47,280 nucleotides of DNA from Paenibacillus xylanexedens (GTDB lineage Bacteria > Bacillota > Bacilli > Paenibacillales > Paenibacillaceae). Made by a program: the position numbers and the translations under genes. The stretch is from assembly GCF_007680605.1 (NCBI RefSeq), contig NZ_VEIO01000003.1:160575-207854 (forward strand), in the 5' to 3' direction. Shown in pieces: positions 1-9,007 of this stretch (positions are counted from its first letter, which is position 1; each line of letters starts with the position of its first letter). The notes beneath the pieces were generated by a model that had not been told where the DNA came from, made no database searches, and saw nothing but the letters and a program-made list of their open reading frames with translations.

Positions 1-11
1 CGGGCGACAAC

Positions 12-50
12 AAAAAGACGAAGCAGGGCTGTGCCTGCTTCGTCTTTTTT
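12..50. terminator. Bidirectional rho-independent terminator
   Basis: A 16-bp perfect stem (12-27 with 34-49) encloses a 6-base loop and is flanked by an A-run on the left and a T-run on the right, so it can work on both strands. It ends the minus-strand cydABCD operon and probably a plus-strand or convergent gene outside the window. Bases 51-176, between it and the cydC stop, show no gene. Confidence 0.9.
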
Positions 51-176
51 CACATTATTCACCTGCATCATGTCACTTTCCCGCATCCTACCTACTACTC
101 GGTGACATCCACAGGACGACTAGTGGAGGGACGGAATCTCTGCTCACATAGGGTCATAATCTCCTGCCACAGTCGG

Positions 177-2126
177 TTACTTGAAAGCAGCGGTGGGAGG
201 TAGCGGGGATTTGCGCTGCCGTTCCAACCATCCGGGCCGATCCAGTTCAAGGAGTCGGCGATATCGCTCTTCCCGAGCCAGCAGCTGTTCGTGAGAACCC
301 TGCATGACGATGTTTCCATTTTCCACAAACACAATCTCGTCCATCTTCTCTGCACCAATGAGGTGGTGGGTAACCCAGATTAACGTTTTGCCTTGCAGGC
401 TGTCCAGCATGGTGCGCATCAGTTCGCGTTCTGTCACGGGATCTAACCCTACAGTCGGCTCATCAAAAATAACAACGGGCGTCTTCCGTAGCAAAACCCT
501 GGCTAGTGCAATCCGCTGACGCTCTCCGCCGGAGAAGCGCAGTCCTGTCTCTAGCATCGGTGTCTGATACCCCTGTGGCAGAGACTCGATCAGTTCAGCC
601 AAACCAACCTGCGCAGCGACCTGCCGTATCTCTTCATTCGTTGCATCTGGACGACCAATCCGCAGATTGCCCGCAACCGTCGTATTAAAGAGATGTGGGC
701 TCTGATTGAGTACTGCTATCACTTCGGTTACACTCTCGCCAAGCATCTCTACAGTCAGATCATTGATTAAAACCTTGCCGGATGAGGGAGACAAGGCACC
801 TTGGATCAGCTTCAGTAACGTTGATTTACCACCACCGCTGCGTCCAAGAATAGCCATACGTTTGCCCTGAGGCAGATCCAGAGAGATATCCCGAACGGCA
901 TATGCTGTCTCTGCTTCATACCGATAACTCACTTGCTCAATGCTAATATCCGCCCGGAGTTTCGGGGGAATGCGTAGACGGATTCGTCCATCTGCAGTCA
1001 TTCCCTTATCCGCTACGGGTACTTCATAGGTCGATTGCACCGCAACTGAACCAGATCGATGTCTGTTATGTGACTCAAATGTTTGGGACTTCTTTTTCTG
1101 ATCTTTCCCATTCTGACGTCCCTTATCTTCCGAGCCCTCCAGCTTGTTTAATCGGTCCAACGATTCACGATAATCTGGCACATGCCCTACTGCGTCGCCA
1201 ACCGGTAGCAATGATTCCGTTAAAGGGAACAGGACAAGCACAAATGCCGCAATCATAACCGCAGGCAACTGAGCTGTTGACGCCGCTTGTCCTGCCCACA
1301 TGGTGACCATAACAACCATCACCCCAATGATGCATTGAGCAATAAAATCGCGCCAACGGCTCCAGCGACGCAATCTACGGCGAATCTGATCAGCATGCTC
1401 CTCGTCCTCTTCCTGCCATTGCACGAACGTTGCCGCTCTGCCACTGGCAATCCAATCTCCAAGCCCAAGCACGCCATCGGTCAGCCGTGTGTAGAGCTTA
1501 CTGTTTTCTCTTTTGAGCTGTACACGCCATCTCCATGTCATTTTTAGTGAAATTGCGGGAATTGCAACAACAATAAACAACATATACAGTGCCATACATA
1601 GCGCAAACATCGGATCTACACTGCCAAATGCCAGTACCGCCGCTCCGTAGATCACAAGTGCTGTAACAGCAGGGAATACGGTACGCAAATATATATCTTG
1701 CAGACGTTCTACATCATCGGCCAGTGCACCGAGCACGTCACCGGTCTGCATTCGTGAACGCAGAAACAGAGCCTGTGGTTCCAAAATGCGATATAGCTTC
1801 ACCCGCTGATCTGCAAGCACACGCAAAACAGCATCATGCCCTGCCAGTCGTTCGACATAACGGAACACCGCCCGGAAGATACCAAAGGCACGTACACCAA
1901 CAATCGGAACATAGACCATCAAAATATTTTCAGGACGCAGCGCAGACTTGGAGATCAGATACCCGGAGGTAAAAAGGAGCATCACCGCACAGAGAGCCGC
2001 GCATGTGCCCAGTGCAATCGCACCGATCATTCGCCAGCGGTACTGTGTCGCGTATGGAGTAATCCAACCATTTTTTCCACCTTGTCCGCCTCGTTCGGTC
2101 TCTGTCCCTGGATGTCCGGATCTCAT
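177..2126 (-). CDS. cydC: CydC, thiol reductant ABC exporter subunit
   Basis: 649-residue half-transporter (membrane domain plus ATPase) that pairs with CydD in the inner membrane. The CydDC heterodimer is needed to assemble cytochrome bd oxidase and is described as exporting cysteine/glutathione or handling heme. The N-terminal third has six predicted membrane segments. The ATPase domain starts near residue 400, with Walker A GRSGGGKST, signature FSGGERQR and Walker B VVIFDEPT. I chose the ATG at 2126 over 2153 because GGAGG lies 9 bases upstream, inside the end of cydD, and the start falls one base after the cydD stop, giving translational coupling. It is the last gene of the operon. The charged linker before the ATPase is longer than usual. 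Confidence 0.93.
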   Translation of the reverse strand: MRSGHPGTETERGGQGGKNGWITPYATQYRWRMIGAIALGTCAALCAVMLLFTSGYLISKSALRPENILMVYVPIVGVRAFGIFRAVFRYVERLAGHDAVLRVLADQRVKLYRILEPQALFLRSRMQTGDVLGALADDVERLQDIYLRTVFPAVTALVIYGAAVLAFGSVDPMFALCMALYMLFIVVAIPAISLKMTWRWRVQLKRENSKLYTRLTDGVLGLGDWIASGRAATFVQWQEEDEEHADQIRRRLRRWSRWRDFIAQCIIGVMVVMVTMWAGQAASTAQLPAVMIAAFVLVLFPLTESLLPVGDAVGHVPDYRESLDRLNKLEGSEDKGRQNGKDQKKKSQTFESHNRHRSGSVAVQSTYEVPVADKGMTADGRIRLRIPPKLRADISIEQVSYRYEAETAYAVRDISLDLPQGKRMAILGRSGGGKSTLLKLIQGALSPSSGKVLINDLTVEMLGESVTEVIAVLNQSPHLFNTTVAGNLRIGRPDATNEEIRQVAAQVGLAELIESLPQGYQTPMLETGLRFSGGERQRIALARVLLRKTPVVIFDEPTVGLDPVTERELMRTMLDSLQGKTLIWVTHHLIGAEKMDEIVFVENGNIVMQGSHEQLLAREERYRRLLELDRPGWLERQRKSPLPPTAAFK

Positions 2127-2127
2127 C

Positions 2128-3963
2128 TCATATCGCCTCCATCTGCGCTTCAATCATGTGATAATATACCCCTTTTCGTGCAAGCAGTTCCTGATGTGTG
2201 CCTGTCTCCGCTACCGTACCGCCATCCATGACAATAATGCGATCCATATGCGGCATCCAATGCAGACGATGCGTTGCCAGAAAGACAAGCTTACCTTCAA
2301 ACAAGGGTAGCATCGTCTGTTTCAGTTCGTATTCGGTCTCCACATCCAGATGCGCGGTAGGTTCGTCAAGCAGCAGCACGCTGCGTTCGCTCAGCAAAGC
2401 TCTTGCGAGCGCCACACGTTGCTCCTGACCACCACTGAGCTGTCTGCCCCCTGCACCAATCTGTTCATGTAGCCCACTTGCCAGAGATGACAATAGCTTT
2501 GTCAGCCCCGCTACCTGTGCTGCTTGAGCCACTTCCGCATCCGATGCCTCTGGCTTGTAAAAACGAATATTATCCGCAATCGAGCCACTGAAAGTATACG
2601 GATGCTGCGGAATCGCTGCCGTCTGGCTGCGCCAATCTCGGAGCAGTTCCGGGGTCAGATGCTTCCCGTTGACCAGCACTTGTCCGGCTGTTGGAGGCTG
2701 AAAACCTGCGAGAACATCGATGAGCGTTGATTTTCCCGCCCCACTAGCGCCAATGATTCCGATTTTCCCAAGACCCTTCAGCTGGAAAGTAACATCCTGA
2801 AGGGAATATGCTCCCTCCGCTTCGTGCCTAACCTGAATATTGGTCAGTGCTAACCGACTATGCTCTCCCCAAGATGCTGCGGTTGCCGCATCTTGCATCC
2901 CATGTTTATCCCGGTTAAATACCACTCGCAGTTGCGTAGGGGAAACAGCTCCATTTTCATCCAACACCCCTGACTGATCCACTACACTTGCATAGGCATC
3001 CTTTTCGCGCTGTTCTGCGGCCTTGCCTCGTGCAATCACTTGATTAATCGCTTCTCCGGCTTCCTTGCCATCCAGAGTCGCGTGGTAATCTGCACCCAAC
3101 ATGCGTACAGGCAGGAAATACTCTGGTGCTAGAATTAAAACGGTTAGGGCAGGAAACAGTGACATCTGTCCTTCCGTAAGCCGGAGTCCGAGACCTACCG
3201 CAACGGACGCAACTGACAACATGGTGAAGAAATCCAGTGCAAATGAGGACAAAAAGGCCATGCGCAGTGTGGACATGGTTGCTTTTCGGTATCGCTGGCT
3301 TACTTGCATGATGGAGCCTTCGTGTGTTTTGCTTTGACCCAGCGTTTTCAACGTTTCCAGCCCACGCAGCGTATCCACAAAATGATTGGCCAGCGCCTTG
3401 TAGGACTTGAACTGTCCGTCAATCTTGCGCTGAGTCGCCAGACCAATAAGGATCATAAACACGATCAGGATCGGTAGCGTTAGCATTAATATCACACCGG
3501 ACATTGTATCCAGTTTGAATACATAAAGCAGAACAACAACAGGTATGAACCCCATGCCCAGCATACGCGGAATAAACAGCTCCAGATACGTTTTGTATTG
3601 GGAAACCCCTTCACGTGCCAGCGTCACCAAATGTCCTGTACCTTCTGTTTTGGCATAACGCGGCCCGAGCCTGAACCATTGTTCCGTCATCTCTCTACGC
3701 AGATCGGTTCCGGTTCTCTCCGCATACCGCGTAGTGACAAGCTGTAACCAGAATGACAAGGCGTAGCGGGCAGCAAAAGCAGCCAGAAACAACAGCAGCA
3801 CCGGATACTGTGACGAAACCGTGGCACCTTCGAACAACGCCGTAATGGCCTGTGCCAGCCATTTGGCCTGCATAATAATCGTCATCGCCTGCAACAGCAC
3901 CAATGCAGATGCCAGTGCGAGTACCGGCCGGATGCCCGGCAGCTTCATTAGCCCGCGTCCCAT
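2128..3963 (-). CDS. cydD: CydD, thiol reductant ABC exporter subunit
   Basis: 611-residue ABC half-transporter, partner of CydC. The N-terminal half is a six-helix membrane domain. The ATPase domain carries Walker A GASGAGKST, signature LSGGQEQR and Walker B VLLLDEPT followed by AHLD. The start ATG is one base after the cydB stop, so the genes are translationally coupled. The order cydA-cydB-cydD-cydC matches what I know of the Bacillus cydABCD operon (there cydC precedes cydD by name, but the architecture is equivalent). An insertion of about 40 residues between the membrane and ATPase domains looks hydrophilic and is probably disordered. Confidence 0.93.
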   Translation of the reverse strand: MGRGLMKLPGIRPVLALASALVLLQAMTIIMQAKWLAQAITALFEGATVSSQYPVLLLFLAAFAARYALSFWLQLVTTRYAERTGTDLRREMTEQWFRLGPRYAKTEGTGHLVTLAREGVSQYKTYLELFIPRMLGMGFIPVVVLLYVFKLDTMSGVILMLTLPILIVFMILIGLATQRKIDGQFKSYKALANHFVDTLRGLETLKTLGQSKTHEGSIMQVSQRYRKATMSTLRMAFLSSFALDFFTMLSVASVAVGLGLRLTEGQMSLFPALTVLILAPEYFLPVRMLGADYHATLDGKEAGEAINQVIARGKAAEQREKDAYASVVDQSGVLDENGAVSPTQLRVVFNRDKHGMQDAATAASWGEHSRLALTNIQVRHEAEGAYSLQDVTFQLKGLGKIGIIGASGAGKSTLIDVLAGFQPPTAGQVLVNGKHLTPELLRDWRSQTAAIPQHPYTFSGSIADNIRFYKPEASDAEVAQAAQVAGLTKLLSSLASGLHEQIGAGGRQLSGGQEQRVALARALLSERSVLLLDEPTAHLDVETEYELKQTMLPLFEGKLVFLATHRLHWMPHMDRIIVMDGGTVAETGTHQELLARKGVYYHMIEAQMEAI

Positions 3964-3964
3964 G

Positions 3965-4993
3965 TCAGTACTCCAGGTGGTGCTGCTCGTTCAGACGTTT
4001 GCGGAAAATATAATAACTCCAGATCTGATATCCAAGCACAAACGGCAACAAGGTGCACGCAACAATAGTCATCACTTTTAATGAATAAGGTCCCGATGCT
4101 GCGTTATATACGGTCAGATCGAATGCCGAATTGATGGAACTTACCATAACTCGTGGGAACAATCCGATAAATACGGAGGCAAAGGCAATGGCAATAACCG
4201 CACCTGTCATCCCGAAAGCCCAACCTTCTCGTTGCTGACGAATGAAGTAAGCCGCAAGAGCCAGCGCCGCAGCACCCAGCAGAACCATAATCCAGAGCGC
4301 CCAGCCGCGAACTGTGAATACGTCGGTCATCAGATAGGTCAATAATGCGTATATCGCAAGCACTGCAACCAGTGGTATCATTACCTTTTTCGCCAGTTGA
4401 AGTGCCCGTTCCCTCAATTCACCTACGGTACGCAGGGAAACAAATAACAGCCCGTGAACCAGACACAATAACGTTACACTCAAGCCGCCTACAACGGTGT
4501 ATGGATTCACGATATCCAGGAAACCGGCATGCATCTGCATGTTCTCATCAATAGGCAGTCCCTTCATCAACGTTGCAAAAACGACCCCAAACAGGAATGG
4601 CAGCAAGGCGCTTGCCACCACAATAATGATGTCCCACGTTCTACGCCAGCGCTGCTGTTTCATTTTACTGCGGAACTCAAAGGCAACTCCGCGTCCAATC
4701 AGCAACAGCAACACCACAACCAGCGGCAGGTAAAATCCGCTGAATAATGTTGCGTACCAGTGCGGGAAGGCTGCAAACATGGCACCGCCCGCGGTCAGCA
4801 GCCAGACCTCGTTACCATCCCAGAACGGACCAATCGAATTGATTAATGTACGACGTTCACGATCTGTTTTGGCGATCAGCCCCGTAGACATACCCACCCC
4901 GAAGTCAAATCCCTCAAGGAAGAAAAACCCGATAAACAATACGGCAATCAGCACAAACCACAGCTCACTTAGTAACAACGGAATACCCCCCAT
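3965..4993 (-). CDS. cydB: Cytochrome bd ubiquinol oxidase subunit II
   Basis: 342-residue polytopic membrane protein with about eight predicted helices, the partner of CydA in the quinol-oxidizing, high-affinity terminal oxidase. The family start motif ELWFVLIAVLFIGFFFLEG is present, followed by FDFGVG. The ATG at 4993 overlaps the cydA 3' end by 29 bases but has a poor ribosome site. A TTG at 4978 has a GGGGGG run 7 bases upstream and would give a more usual N-terminus (about 337 residues), so the true start is uncertain. Confidence 0.95.
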   Translation of the reverse strand: MGGIPLLLSELWFVLIAVLFIGFFFLEGFDFGVGMSTGLIAKTDRERRTLINSIGPFWDGNEVWLLTAGGAMFAAFPHWYATLFSGFYLPLVVVLLLLIGRGVAFEFRSKMKQQRWRRTWDIIIVVASALLPFLFGVVFATLMKGLPIDENMQMHAGFLDIVNPYTVVGGLSVTLLCLVHGLLFVSLRTVGELRERALQLAKKVMIPLVAVLAIYALLTYLMTDVFTVRGWALWIMVLLGAAALALAAYFIRQQREGWAFGMTGAVIAIAFASVFIGLFPRVMVSSINSAFDLTVYNAASGPYSLKVMTIVACTLLPFVLGYQIWSYYIFRKRLNEQHHLEY

Positions 4994-6380
4994 CTACACC
5001 AAACGGATCGGCCGGCTCATCATGCTCTTCTGACTTATCAACGGCATATGGGCCTGCTTTGATTTTGCGTACAAACAGATACACCATCACGATGCCCAGA
5101 ACCGTATACGCCGCAGTAAAGGCAATTGTGGAGAACAAAATCATGCCTGCTGAAACGTTAGGCGATACACCGGCTTCGGTTGTCATATATCCAAATACCG
5201 TCCATGGCTGTCTGCCAACCTCGGTCATAATCCAGCCTGCTGTATTGGCGATAAACGGCAGGGATATGGCAAAAACCATCAGACGCATAAACCATGGTTT
5301 CGCCACTTCCAGCTTCTTGCGCCAAGCCAGATATGTTCCGTACATCGCCAGCAGGATCATCAAGCCGCCTGCAGCAATCATGACACGGAAGCTCCAGAAC
5401 GTCGTGCGTACAGGCGGAATGTAGTCGCCAGGTCCGTACGTTTGTTGATACTCGGCATTCAGTTCTTTCATGCCTTTAACACTGCCTGAGAATTTACTGT
5501 AAGACAGGTAACTAAGCAATCCAGGAATTTTGATTTCACCCGAATTTTCCTGCTTTTCCGGGTCGATGGAGGCGATGACCGTCCACGGTGCCGGATCTTC
5601 GGTGGTTGTCCATGTGCCCTCACTTGCAGCCATCTTCATCGGCTGTGTCTCCACCAGATATTGCGCCTGAAAGTGTCCCGAGAAAGCCACTCCCAGCGAG
5701 GATACAAGCCCGATAATAACCGCAATATTGAAGGATCTGCGGAATACTTCCACGTCCTTTTTTTTCATTAACTTGTACGCACTAATGCCCGTCACCACAA
5801 AAGCTCCCGTCATTAACGCACCAAAAATGGTATGCGGGAATTCAACGAGAAACTGTCCATTCGTAATGAGTGCAAAGAAGTCATTCATCTCCGCACGGCC
5901 ATTGCTGATGGCGAACCCAACGGGATGCTGCATAAACGAGTTCGCTGCCAGAATCCACACCGCTGACAGGAATGTACCGGCAAATACGAGCCAGATGCAG
6001 GCCAGATGCACTTTTTTGGACAAACGATCCCAGCCGAATATCCATAAACCGATAAATGTAGATTCCATAAAAAATGCTAGCAAAGCCTCGATCGCCAGCG
6101 GCGCACCGAAGACATCACCGACAAACCGGGAATACTCCGACCAGTTCATGCCGAACTGGAACTCCTGCAAAATACCGGTGACCACACCGACGGCAAAGTT
6201 GATCAGGAACAGCTTGCCCCAGAACTTCGCCATCGTTTTGTAAATCTCTTTTCCCTTCATGACATACAACGTCTCCATAATCGCAACTAGCAGCACAAGG
6301 CCGATGGACAGCGGTACGAAGAAAAAGTGGAAAATCGTTGTAAGTGCATATTGGATACGCGATAACATAATCGGATCCAT
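4965..6380 (-). CDS. cydA: Cytochrome bd ubiquinol oxidase subunit I
   Basis: 471-residue heme-binding subunit of cytochrome bd. It oxidizes quinol and reduces oxygen to water at low oxygen tension in the cytoplasmic membrane. Recognizable family blocks are SRIQYALTTIFHFFFVP (N-terminal heme-ligand His), MQHPVGF, the Q-loop region ETQPMKMAASEG and GRQPW. The Q-loop is the short form usual in Firmicutes. The ATG at 6380 is chosen because AAGGGG lies 7 bases upstream and it starts MDPIMLSRIQ; the frame is open to 6413 but without a better site. It is the first gene of cydABCD, with a regulatory region upstream holding two palindromes. Confidence 0.96.
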   Translation of the reverse strand: MDPIMLSRIQYALTTIFHFFFVPLSIGLVLLVAIMETLYVMKGKEIYKTMAKFWGKLFLINFAVGVVTGILQEFQFGMNWSEYSRFVGDVFGAPLAIEALLAFFMESTFIGLWIFGWDRLSKKVHLACIWLVFAGTFLSAVWILAANSFMQHPVGFAISNGRAEMNDFFALITNGQFLVEFPHTIFGALMTGAFVVTGISAYKLMKKKDVEVFRRSFNIAVIIGLVSSLGVAFSGHFQAQYLVETQPMKMAASEGTWTTTEDPAPWTVIASIDPEKQENSGEIKIPGLLSYLSYSKFSGSVKGMKELNAEYQQTYGPGDYIPPVRTTFWSFRVMIAAGGLMILLAMYGTYLAWRKKLEVAKPWFMRLMVFAISLPFIANTAGWIMTEVGRQPWTVFGYMTTEAGVSPNVSAGMILFSTIAFTAAYTVLGIVMVYLFVRKIKAGPYAVDKSEEHDEPADPFGVDGGYSVVTK

Positions 6381-6503
6381 ACCTTTACCCCTTCTTTCTG
6401 TTCGCTTTAGCAAGATACGTAAGTGGCGTTGAAGCGTTCATCTTCGCTGTCTGTTCTCCAAATACGTTGATGAACGTATTGTGCCAGATTACGTACAACT
6501 CAC

Positions 6504-6521
6504 ATGTGAGAATTATCACAA
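6504..6521 (-). promoter_or_regulatory. Rex- or CRP/FNR-type operator upstream of cydA
   Basis: ATGTGAGAATTATCACAA contains TGTGA-N6-TCACA, the CRP/FNR-family half-site arrangement. On the minus strand it reads TTGTGA-N6-TCACAT, one base from the Rex pattern TTGTGA-N6-TCACAA. In Bacillus, cydABCD is a known Rex target, so redox control is the likely meaning. It lies 124 bases before the cydA start codon. Confidence 0.55.
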
Positions 6522-6544
6522 TACCCACCTCCCCTGCGAAAAAA

Positions 6545-6560
6545 AGTGACCTTGGTCACA
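6545..6560 (-). promoter_or_regulatory. Second TGTGA-N6-TCACA-type palindrome
   Basis: AGTGACCTTGGTCACA is a perfect GTGACC/GGTCAC inverted repeat about the central TT and fits the CRP/FNR pattern with one outer mismatch. It sits 41 bases (centre to centre about four helical turns) from the palindrome at 6504-6521, an arrangement compatible with cooperative binding. No clear -35/-10 pair could be assigned to cydA by eye. Confidence 0.4.
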
Positions 6561-6664
6561 CAATAGATAAAATTAAGCCTATCTAACCCACATGCCCGCG
6601 GCCTGATTTGTCTTGAACTGTTGCATGTATTCTTGGAAGTTGTTCATGTTTGGAGACAAATGCC

Positions 6665-6673
6665 CATATGTTA
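6665..6673 (+). promoter_or_regulatory. Candidate sporulation-type -10 (CATANNNTA) for the plus operon
   Basis: CATATGTTA matches the -10 pattern CATANNNTA of mother-cell sigma factors (SigE/SigK). It lies 82 bases before the ATG at 6755. No convincing -35 was seen at 16-17 bases upstream, so this is only a candidate. The 374-base stretch 6381-6754 otherwise holds the divergent cydA control region and no gene. Confidence 0.3.
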
Positions 6674-6754
6674 GTGTCAGACGGAGATATGTGAAGTGCT
6701 GCAACGGCTTTTTTACATACCAAAAATCCCTTGTCAAAGTGTGGTGAGTTACAG

Positions 6755-8086
6755 ATGGAACATGCGGAATCATTAACAGATACTGCTTCAAAGCCAAAAC
6801 CAAAGCATGAAGAGGACTTGGAGAAGACAGCCACCGATCTGTCTGTGTCCACAGACATTGCAGTCCAATATGTGCTTTTCCCGCGAAAAGGAGGCTGGTC
6901 ATCCTTCCCTTACCCGGACATCGCTGCTCTATTTGCAGCTCAAGAAGGTACGATCTTTTATGTCAGCAGCCGTACAGCTGAGGATGAGGAATTGCCAAAG
7001 GCCATTCAAGTAATCTCCCTTGCGGAAGCGGAGAAACGACTACAGGAACCTCACACAGCTGCAATCGTTGCACATCCATACTGGCTCATGGCTGTAGCTT
7101 CACTACAACCGGAAATATGTATTGCACTATTGCCTGAACCGGTAGGAGACGAAGCATCATCTCCACTCTGGGAGAGCAGTATCTCCAGACTTGTCGGCAT
7201 TGCCGATCTGGTCGCCACATCCTCGGAAACCCGGTATATGAAGTTGCTCTTTCAAGGTACCCGTGCCATCTGGCTAGGGGGAGAAGACACTTCACCAGCC
7301 GGTTACATCCAATATGACGGTAAACGTATTCCACTGCGGGATTATGAGATATTTTTTATGCATGCACTTCAGCAGGCACTGACTGGTAAACCAGACCGCA
7401 TTACCACGCTTCAATGTCGTGTGCGAGCCGACTACTACAGACAGCTTCGAGCCAAAACAGGTGCTCATGAAACCATCTCGTTTCTTCTGTCCGCATATGA
7501 GTATTTACTGGAAGATTCCCGTGCCGCCGCCTCGCTCAAGGAAGCATTCACTCATGCTGTCATCAACGGAAGGCAGGATTGTGTGGTGTCCCATTACCGG
7601 TTCCTCTCCGCCATCTATGCGAGATCAGGTCAGATTGAAGAAGCTCTGCAGGTGTTTGGCATCAGTGCAAATAACGAGCAAGAACGTCATCATTATGAGC
7701 AATTGTGCCGCTGGCTTGAAGCCGGAGAAGAACAGTTGGTTCGCGCAGAACTGCTGCGTATCAATGATGATTATGGCAGTGCTCTGCGCGTTCTGGATGA
7801 GCTTGGCGGGGAAACGGCAAGGCATTGGAAGTTCCGTATCTATCAGGAAACAGAGTGTGTGGAGGATGCGCTTGCGCTCGTTCATGCCAGTGATATTCAG
7901 GATGCAACCAGCCTTCTGCAATATCGACAACTATCCGGGACAGCACTGGCTCTTCGAGGCGAACGCCACGGTGCGGTAAGGCTGTTTCTGGAGACAGCTG
8001 CGGAGGATGAAGAGGCCTTGGCCCGGATTATGGAACTGGAGTTGCTGGATCAAGCCGTACAGCAGTTGCTTGGGGAGGTGCCTTAA
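6755..8086 (+). CDS. TPR-like protein with degenerate GT-B N-terminal domain
   Basis: 443 residues. After an acidic, disordered first 40 residues comes a Rossmann-like half (about 45-190) with IVAHPYWLMAVASLQP and ADLVATSSE, which resembles the N-terminal half-domain of GT-B glycosyltransferases; no C-terminal nucleotide-sugar-binding half is present. Residues 230-440 are helical and TPR-like. It is therefore probably a non-catalytic partner or scaffold rather than an active glycosyltransferase. I chose the ATG at 6755 (GGTGAG 6 bases upstream) over the in-frame TTG at 6731. Its stop overlaps the next start (TAATG), so the four genes 6755-11124 form one coupled operon. Confidence 0.75.
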   Translation: MEHAESLTDTASKPKPKHEEDLEKTATDLSVSTDIAVQYVLFPRKGGWSSFPYPDIAALFAAQEGTIFYVSSRTAEDEELPKAIQVISLAEAEKRLQEPHTAAIVAHPYWLMAVASLQPEICIALLPEPVGDEASSPLWESSISRLVGIADLVATSSETRYMKLLFQGTRAIWLGGEDTSPAGYIQYDGKRIPLRDYEIFFMHALQQALTGKPDRITTLQCRVRADYYRQLRAKTGAHETISFLLSAYEYLLEDSRAAASLKEAFTHAVINGRQDCVVSHYRFLSAIYARSGQIEEALQVFGISANNEQERHHYEQLCRWLEAGEEQLVRAELLRINDDYGSALRVLDELGGETARHWKFRIYQETECVEDALALVHASDIQDATSLLQYRQLSGTALALRGERHGAVRLFLETAAEDEEALARIMELELLDQAVQQLLGEVP

Positions 8087-9006
8087 TGATAGACCCGAAG
8101 AAGCGCAGAACCCCTGGAAGCAGGCCCGTTATGCATGATTCGCTTCAAACGTCTTCGAGTTCCGAAGCCCAAGGCGCCTCAAGTCAAGTTCATCGCATCG
8201 TGAATTCACGGATCGAAGAGGAAGCCACCCCCTCCACCAGCCGTGATGTAGAAGTGGATGCGTACGAACAAAACTCTTCCGTACGTCGGATACGCAAAAA
8301 TAAAAACAACAAGCTGACTGCCATGCTTCAGGTACGTAATGAGCAAGGACGGTATCTGGAAGAAGTGTTGCAAGATCTGAGTGAATTCGTGGATGAAATC
8401 GTCATCGTGGATGATGCCAGTACAGATGGAACACCGGAAATATGCAGAGCTTTCCCAAAAGTAGTTCGTCTAGATGTGTTAGAGAAGCCACTATTTGCCG
8501 AGGAATGGCGCCTTCGCAACACATTATGGCAAGCAACAGTCAGTACAGATCCAGACTGGCTTCTATCGGTAGATGCCGATGAACTATACAGTACTGAAGC
8601 CAAAAAGGCGATACGCAAGCTCATTAATCAAGACTATGCAGACTGGTTTGCCTTCCGATTCTACGATATGTGGGGTTGCCGAACACATTATCGGGAGGAT
8701 GAGCTGTGGTCGATGCACAAACGTCACACCGCCTCCCTTGTCCGTTACATGCCGGGCTATCCTTACTTTTACCCGCAACAGAATCACCATGTTCCTCGTC
8801 TTCCCGCGTCCTGCACCGTGTTACCAGGGGTATGCACGGAACTGAAGGTTCAGCATCTCGGCTGGGCAGGGAGTTTGGAGGATCGGGTACGCAAATATTT
8901 ACGTTACAAACGGATTGATCCGCATGGGGAATGGGGTAACCCAGCGCAGTATGAGTCCATTCTGGACCCTGAACCGCGCCTGCTCCCTTGGAAGGAGGAG
9001 TCGTAA
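8086..9006 (+). CDS. GT2-family glycosyltransferase
   Basis: 306 residues. The first 75 residues are Ser/Arg/Glu-rich and look disordered. A GT-A fold follows, with TAMLQVRNE, VIVDDASTDGT (nucleotide-binding Asp) and SVDADEL (the DxD-type metal site), and a late VQHLGW motif that in GT2 enzymes helps bind metal or diphosphate. It probably transfers a sugar from a nucleotide-activated donor; donor and acceptor cannot be told from sequence. No membrane segment is visible, so it acts in the cytoplasm. Start and stop are coupled to both neighbours: one-base overlap upstream, and one base between its stop and the next ATG. Confidence 0.85.
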   Translation: MIDPKKRRTPGSRPVMHDSLQTSSSSEAQGASSQVHRIVNSRIEEEATPSTSRDVEVDAYEQNSSVRRIRKNKNNKLTAMLQVRNEQGRYLEEVLQDLSEFVDEIVIVDDASTDGTPEICRAFPKVVRLDVLEKPLFAEEWRLRNTLWQATVSTDPDWLLSVDADELYSTEAKKAIRKLINQDYADWFAFRFYDMWGCRTHYREDELWSMHKRHTASLVRYMPGYPYFYPQQNHHVPRLPASCTVLPGVCTELKVQHLGWAGSLEDRVRKYLRYKRIDPHGEWGNPAQYESILDPEPRLLPWKEES

Positions 9007-9007
9007 T

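Noticed and set aside
95..358. Small minus-strand frame overlapping the cydC end
   Set aside because: Most of it lies inside cydC in another frame; no domain and no ribosome site.
5728..6243. Plus-strand open frame opposite cydA
   Set aside because: Antisense to a highly conserved gene; no ribosome site.
6579..6902. Short minus-strand frames at the start of the 6755 gene
   Set aside because: They overlap the real gene and the cyd control region and have no ribosome site.
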